From Haliclystus octoradiatus (lineage: Eukaryota > Cnidaria > Staurozoa > Stauromedusae > Haliclystidae), in assembly GCA_916610825.1 (NCBI GenBank), contig OU744448.1, positions 14,693,936 to 14,757,935 of the forward strand: a DNA stretch of 64,000 nt. Reading direction: 5' to 3'. Numbering within the stretch: position 1 is the first letter of the stretch; every line of letters begins with the position of its first letter. The translations under genes and the position numbers were made by a program. This document shows positions 58,349 through 64,000 of the stretch, piece by piece. Below the pieces are notes generated by a model. The model had not been told where the DNA came from. It saw only the letters and a program-made list of their open reading frames with translations, and searched no databases.

Positions 58349-59406
58349 TTAAAATTGCTGAATGACAGAACGTCCGAGATTGCCACTGCAGAATAAAATC
58401 GATTCTTTATCAGAATCGTAGATGGTACATGAAGCGATCTCTAGATCAGTTAATGAATATCCACATCCTTGAATATCTAGCACTGCTAGCTGTTTATCGG
58501 GTTTTTCATAAGTATAATGTTCAAAACTTTCCATTTTGTTTAGGATTTCTGATTCAGCGTATTACATGGTAGTCTAGTATTGTTAATATATTTTACAATG
58601 TCCCCTTCAATAAATTCTTCTACGGCTACTGGCGTTTCTTCAAAAATACAAGTTACCGTCTGTCCATACTCTATGACTGGTTGTTCCAGCTCCAGGTTCT
58701 GTGCAAAATTTCGCGCTATCGCATTCATTTGCACAGCCTTTCTGGTGTGATCAATACCAGATTTTAATAACATAGGCCTATCTATTTCTTCTAATTCTGC
58801 TTTTCTATACATTTTGATGACATATTTGCCCATCTTAATACCATAAAGGACCTTTGCCTAATGCGCATGACAGAATGTGCCACTTGCAAAATGCTTCTTT
58901 CCACAACAAATTTTGCATTTGTCGGTTGATCCCATTGCTTCTTGCCAATACTAAATTCCTCCAATTGTGCATCTAACATTTCCGCGTCACTTTCCCCAGT
59001 TTTAGCATTTGGCTTAAAGGAACTGAAGCTGCAATCGAACAGCGGCTGGTCGATGGTTGTGAATAATTAGCAACGATTGCAACGTCCTTGGCCGGTGCAC
59101 TTTTTTGCTTTGGATAGGGACTTAATCTTTCCACAAAACGCACATCAATTACTTTACAATCTTTAACTTGATCTGAATGAGTGCAGACGGCACTCGCTCT
59201 CTAGCTAGAATATCACAATCCAGTTTAGAATTAAAATGAACCTTACATGCGGCTTTAATATTTGCCAGCGTCGGCTCATCTTCTAAGGGCACCAACGTCA
59301 AAGGGCCAATTCTGATGTATTTTTGACATTTTCCTTCTACGGTAGATGACAATCTTTGAACGGTGATGTTACCATCTACCATGGCAACGCCCTTCTTATT
59401 TCCCAT
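58349..59406 (-). pseudogene. Decayed alpha-kinase (MHCK/EF2K-type) gene copy
   Basis: Fragments in different minus-strand frames reconstruct an atypical alpha-kinase domain. 59406-59149 gives an N-terminal region (IKAACKVHFNSKLDCDILA). Near 58900-58850, HFASGTFCHAH is followed by an in-frame TAG. 58833-58540 carries GKYVIKMYRK and the typical VAVEEFIEGDIVKYINN. 58534-58349 carries FEHYTYEKPDKQLAVLDIQG, a TDLEIAS motif and FCSGNLG near the C-terminus. At least two frameshifts and one stop break it, so it cannot encode a kinase. No introns are seen, so it could be a processed copy or an element passenger. It lies just downstream of the BEL/Pao integrase relic, on the same strand. Confidence 0.75.
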
Positions 59407-60079
59407 CAGACTCGTTTTGCAGATAAATCTTTTGTTTGTTAATTTCTCAACTTCCTCAAGTAGTGGTGTTCACAAGGATTAGAAAATAGAATTTATGATC
59501 GAACATACAATGCTAAATGTGAGCTATTACAGCGGTATTCGGATGAATTGAAATGAAATGATGATTAGAAGACTGTATATGTTGAATTTGTAAACTATGC
59601 TGTTTAATAGAAAGACTGTCAATTTGCGTTTCTGATGGATTTGAATGAATTGTATGATTAAATAACTGTACTTACAGAAACTTCAATGAGACATGAAATA
59701 CACCAATTTGCTGAATATGCCGATGATTTATTTCTTCATGTTTGCTTTACGATAATAAGTATAATAATAAATAATTATACATGATAATGTAGCCCTGTCT
59801 TATACAGAATACATTTGGACACTAATTTATAATGAAGGGTCTTGCTCCTTTTGTAGGTATTAATTTAAATAGATAATATTTTGGCTTATGATATGGGCTT
59901 AAGAATGTATTAGCAATGTATGTATGTCTATGATTAAATAGTTGAACTTGTTGGCTTGTTAACAATTAAAAGTAAGTATATTGAGATTAACTATTTTGGC
60001 ATATGAACTAAAGAATGAATAAATAATCAATTAAACTATTGTAAATATTTAAACGTTAATGTATTGATGTCCAATAAAA
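59407..60079. other. Unassigned AT-rich stretch between alpha-kinase relic and BEL/Pao relic
   Basis: No coding frame, repeat or RNA gene was recognised. It may contain the 3' LTR of the BEL/Pao element, which could not be tested without the other LTR. Confidence 0.4.
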
Positions 60080-63000
60080 ATTGCTGCTAAGGAATGAGGC
60101 GAACATAGTCCCTCCGTGACAAAAATCCATAAATTTGTTTGTCACTAATAAGATTCAAATAAGCACAGCTTCGCAATTGGTATTGTTATAGTTGAAGTTG
60201 ATGTTTTGATGTGTGCTGATCGCACTTTACCGTCATCTCCCATATGATATGTACTTTTTGAACTACAGCTAACAGCCATTGACCACAAGCAAGGTTATCT
60301 TCTCTGAAAATACAAGGTCACCCACTCTTAGATTTCTCTCTGATATTGTCCATTTTGTTCTTTTGTTCTCTTCTCTATGACTTACGCATCGATACATCAT
60401 CTTTGCTGAATACACCTGGAGGTAATGTTGTTTGTGATCTTACAAGAAGGAAATTATTGGGTGTTAATGGTGTTGTTTCATTAATATCATCGGATATTTT
60501 TAATTTATTCATTCATAATTGCTTCTACTTCGGTGATGATCGTGTTAAATTCTTCCTGTTTTAAATTGTGATTATTGATTGAAATTTTTAGGGAAATTTT
60601 TATGCTTCTGATGAGGCGTTCCCATGTAGAGCGATGATGATGGGTTGAATTTCCATTCTACATTTTGCTGTTGGAGTTCCTTTGCGATTGCTGCATGATT
60701 TCATTTGTTGATTTCTTCTTTGATTTCCTACTCAGCACCTATGAAGTTTGTACCATTGTCACTCTGAATGAGAACAGAATCTTCTGAGGACGTTGATGAA
60801 ACTGTCTGTTGATAGGGATGTTGTTGACTCAATGTGAACTGCTCGTGACGTGATGCATGTGAAGAGACAACACCAACGCTTCCCCAGTGACCTCTTGATT
60901 TTGGTTTGAAACGGGCCAAAGTAATCCACACCAGTAGACTCGAACGGATAACCTGAAAAATCTCGAGAAGGGGGTAAATCTGACATGAGCTGTCGCATGG
61001 GGCGAGCAGCTATTCTACGACAAATAAAGCAATTGAAAAGAATTTGTCTGAGTGTTGATCTGGCACGAATGATTCAATACTTCTGATGTGTTGCACAAAG
61101 AATTTCTTCTGCAATTTGGATGACATCTGAGTTAATTTGATCTCTTCTGGGAAGAAATCTTGTTGTATTTTTTTTATGACAATTATTTCTGATTTCTGAA
61201 CCTCGCCTGATGTTGGATGCGATTCTGGTTTTTTCTTGACGTGTACTTGCTAAACATCTTCTTTTGAATGATAGATAAGTTGCAATAACTCTAGTTAACT
61301 TGTTGAATGATAGATGGCCAAAATGAAGTTGGTTGTGAAATGAATGCTGGACCAGTAATCCATCTACAATTTGAACTTAGTTGAGAAGGGTTTAATCTTC
61401 TGCTTGCGTCATCAGCGTGATTTAATAATGTCGGACGGTAATGCCATGTAGCATCAGGAATGATTTCTTTAATTTCTGCAATTCTATTTGCTACAAATGT
61501 GGTAAATCGTTTTTCGTTGTTTTGAGATAAGCTAAGGTTGTTTCAGAATCTGTCCATAAATGAAGTTCTTCTATATTTAATTCAAGCTCTTCTAATATCA
61601 TCTTTCTGACTCGAGATCCCATAAGTGCTGCTTGTAGCTCCACTCTTGGTATATATAATCCTTTAAGGGGTGCACATCTCGATTTCGCCATTGGAAACGC
61701 GCAATTTACTTTGCCTTCATATTCAAATCTCAAGTATGCAACGCAATCAAAACCAACTTCTGAAGCATCGCAGACATGAAAAGATGTTTTGCAATTTCTG
61801 TGAGGAATTGGAAATGCTCTTTGTGATTTCAATTTTTCGATTTCTCTTAGCTCACTTTTCCAAATCAACCAATTTTGAAGGTTTTCTTCATCTAGTGGTT
61901 CGTCCCAATCAGTTTTTGTTTTCCAAAATTTTTGGATTGAACAGCTTCGGTTTTAATAAAACTGGTGCTGAAGAACCATCTGGACAAAACATTGAGGATA
62001 TTGTTGATAAAACTCCACTTTTTGTGAGAGGTTTTGTAACAGTGCTTTCATTAATTTTGTACATTAATGAATCCGATTCTAAATCCCATTTCACTTCTAG
62101 AGCTCTATGGATTTTTGCTTTTGATTCAAGTTCAATGTCAACTTCTTTTATTGACCTATCTGCTTCAGGTATTGAATTTAAATCTTCTTTGTTGTTAGAA
62201 ATCTACTTAGTTAATTTGAAACCTTTGTTTGCTAATACTTCTTTCAATGATTTAGCCAACTTAATTGCTTCTTCTATTGTGTCTGTTGACGTTAATAAAT
62301 CATCCATATAGAAATTATTGAGTACAATATTTTCGCATATCGGAAAATGTTCGATATGATCAGTTGCTGCACGTTTTAATGCATAATTTGCACAACATGG
62401 AGAATCCGTCGCCCCAAAAATATGAACGGTCATTTTATAAATTTGTGGTGGTTTTGATTAATCGTTTCTAAGAGAGTCTCTATCCTCAACTGGCACTCTA
62501 GTTTGGTGAAACATTTTTTCTATGTCAACCATCGATGGTATTTTTTTTTGACGAAAGCGTAATAAACAGCCGAGTAATGAATTTAATAAATCAGGACCAG
62601 TTACTAAGTTTTCGTTCAAAGAAGTCCCTGCATAGCCAGATTCTGCATCGAAGACAACTCTTACTTTTCCTGGCTTGTTAACATTTTTACGCCTTGATGA
62701 AGTAAGTACTAAGTTTTTGGATTGAAATTTTCTATTTGCTCTGGAGTTAGTTTTTCTGCGTGACCATCAGCAATATAATTATTTATTTATTTAGATTCCA
62801 TAGCAGACCAGTATGATAATGTCCATTTTTAAATGTAGTTTCATTTAGTATATTTTGCGCTCGTCTATCTTGAACGGTAACAGTTTTTATCCTTATGTAA
62901 TGTTCCAAAACTTTCTGTTGACAAGAATTCTTCTAATTAATTACTAATTGTTTGTTTAAGCTTGTTGTGTGTATTGATATTATATTATTTGAATCTTGTC

Positions 63001-64000
63001 CCCCGAATAGTGTCAATCCTAGTGGGGTCTTTATAGCATAAGGTTCTTTATTGCTTCTCCCTTACGGCACTCTAGTGGTAGCAATAATTCGGGTATATTT
63101 GCAACAGTTAATAAACCAATGTTCTTAGTTGTGCATGTAGGAATAATTATATCTCTTATATTGGCATAGTTTGACATTTTATTTTTTATGGGAATACTTA
63201 TTGGAGGTAGGCATAAATCCTTTACAGGCCAGGCTTGTGCTTTACCAACCCTTTATTTACCCGCGGGCGCGCAAGCGGCGGCGCCATTTTAAAATTCAGG
63301 ACGTAGGACAGTTGGCTTGTGATGCGCTGAAAAAGTGCCATTATACCCAAGCGGGTGCCTCAGGATCGATCTTTTTCAATATGTTCGTGATTGATATCAT
63401 TTCACTTGCAAAAATATTATAAAAATATAGATATGTTTAAGAAATTTCTTAGACAGCTATGCTCATCAAAAAATTATTTTGTTGGCTTACTAGTTCCATC
63501 TTGAATATAAGTTGCTCTTCTGGATTGCTTACATCTAATGTTAATTGGGTTGCAGGTCTAGTGTCACTCCCTGCCACGGTCTTTATTTCAAGGATTTGTT
63601 GACGACCTTTCAATCCTATTAGATCGGCTAAGTCTTTACTGATTAATGTAGCTCGGCTCTCTGAGTCAAGAAGTGCTAGTGTTTCTGTACTACCTTTTGG
63701 ACCATGTAATCTTACAGGAATAACTTGTAAATATTAACTTGATTCATTATGCGAACTAGCAGTTGTCACTACCGCGCAGAGGCGCTATTAAATTTTTGCT
63801 GTTGAACTTTTGATTGAGATGTTTGTTTTTCTTTGTGTAAAAGAGTGTGGTGTGTGCTTTCACATGTTTTGCATTTGTAATTAGAGTTACATGCGCTTGC
63901 GACATCACTGGCATATATTATGCAAGCAATTATAAATACTAAGAAAGTAAAAATCATATCTTTTTTGAACTGTGATTTTATTTCGGCATAATGATTGTAA
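60080..64000 (-). mobile_element. Decayed BEL/Pao LTR retrotransposon (gag end, protease, RT, RNase H, integrase)
   Basis: Read from right to left: a gag-type zinc knuckle CKTCESTHHTLLH (63957-63769); an aspartic-protease-like stretch LHGPKGSTETLALLDSES (about 63720-63600); RT blocks KVRVVFDAESG, GTSLNENLVTGPDLLN, DIEKMFHQTRVP, FGATDSPCCANYAL and YMDDLL (62700-62200); an RNase H region with LYIPRVELQAALMG and LWTDSETTLAYL (61868-61491); an integrase core GVDYFGPFQ with [11 protein letters not shown] (61000-60728); and an integrase C-terminus LTPNNFLLVRS (about 60520-60400). Many stops and frameshifts mark it as dead. LTRs were not identified; the 5' end lies beyond the window. Confidence 0.85.

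Noticed and set aside
1-64000. CRISPR arrays, bacterial operons, ribosome binding sites or rRNA genes
   Set aside because: The window is intron-rich animal DNA. The tandem repeats lack spacer structure, and no rRNA sequence was recognised.

Overview
This is eukaryotic, almost certainly animal, DNA. It is AT-rich. Its genes are split by GT-AG introns into small exons that join in consistent phase, and the introns are full of transposable elements. The host gene set (claspin, GlcNAc-1-phosphotransferase alpha/beta, HSPA13, a two-pore channel, ribokinase) is metazoan. The mobile elements (Penelope-like elements, a tyrosine-recombinase retroelement, BEL/Pao, tRNA-headed SINEs, many MITEs) suggest a marine invertebrate. 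An invertebrate deuterostome such as a tunicate is plausible, but the species cannot be fixed from the sequence alone.

Layout. 620-5875 (+): last four exons of a gene with repeated SEGE motifs, possibly TALPID3-like. An intronless WD40 gene sits antisense in one of its introns (2050-3573, -). 7633-20928 (-): claspin, 18 exons modelled, with at least five Chk1-binding-type motifs and a 3.7-kb higher-order satellite in one intron. About 300 bp separate it from the divergent GNPTAB gene (21236-34762, +; three exons); the gap holds two E2F-like sites. GNPTAB converges on intronless HSPA13 (34992-36302, -). 37148-56673 (+): complete 18-exon two-pore channel of 800 aa, most like TPC3. 57738-57799 (+): probable first exon of ribokinase. 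58349-64000 (-): a decayed alpha-kinase copy and a decayed BEL/Pao retrotransposon that runs off the window.

Mobile DNA. The most unusual feature is a set of head-to-head palindromes made from 5'-truncated Penelope-like element copies (about 30.3, 32.4-33.6, 53.2, 53.5-55.2 and 55.2-55.8 kb, plus a disrupted one at 25.7 kb). In one family, hammerhead-ribozyme-like motifs lie 35-45 nt from both outer ends, and most copies sit in TA-rich microsatellites. GNPTAB intron 1 also holds a YR retroelement with textbook A1-B1-A2-B2 split direct repeats. A hairpin MITE family (ends TAGCCTGCG/CGCAGGCTA) has 9-bp target-site duplications at three loci.

Gene logic. Claspin is a replication-checkpoint mediator, and its promoter carries E2F-like sites. 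GNPTAB (Golgi mannose-6-phosphate tagging of lysosomal enzymes) and the two-pore channel (endolysosomal cation channel) both serve lysosomes, but their proximity may be chance. HSPA13 is an ER/microsomal Hsp70-like ATPase. The exon coordinates were read by eye from splice signals and phase continuity and were not computed.
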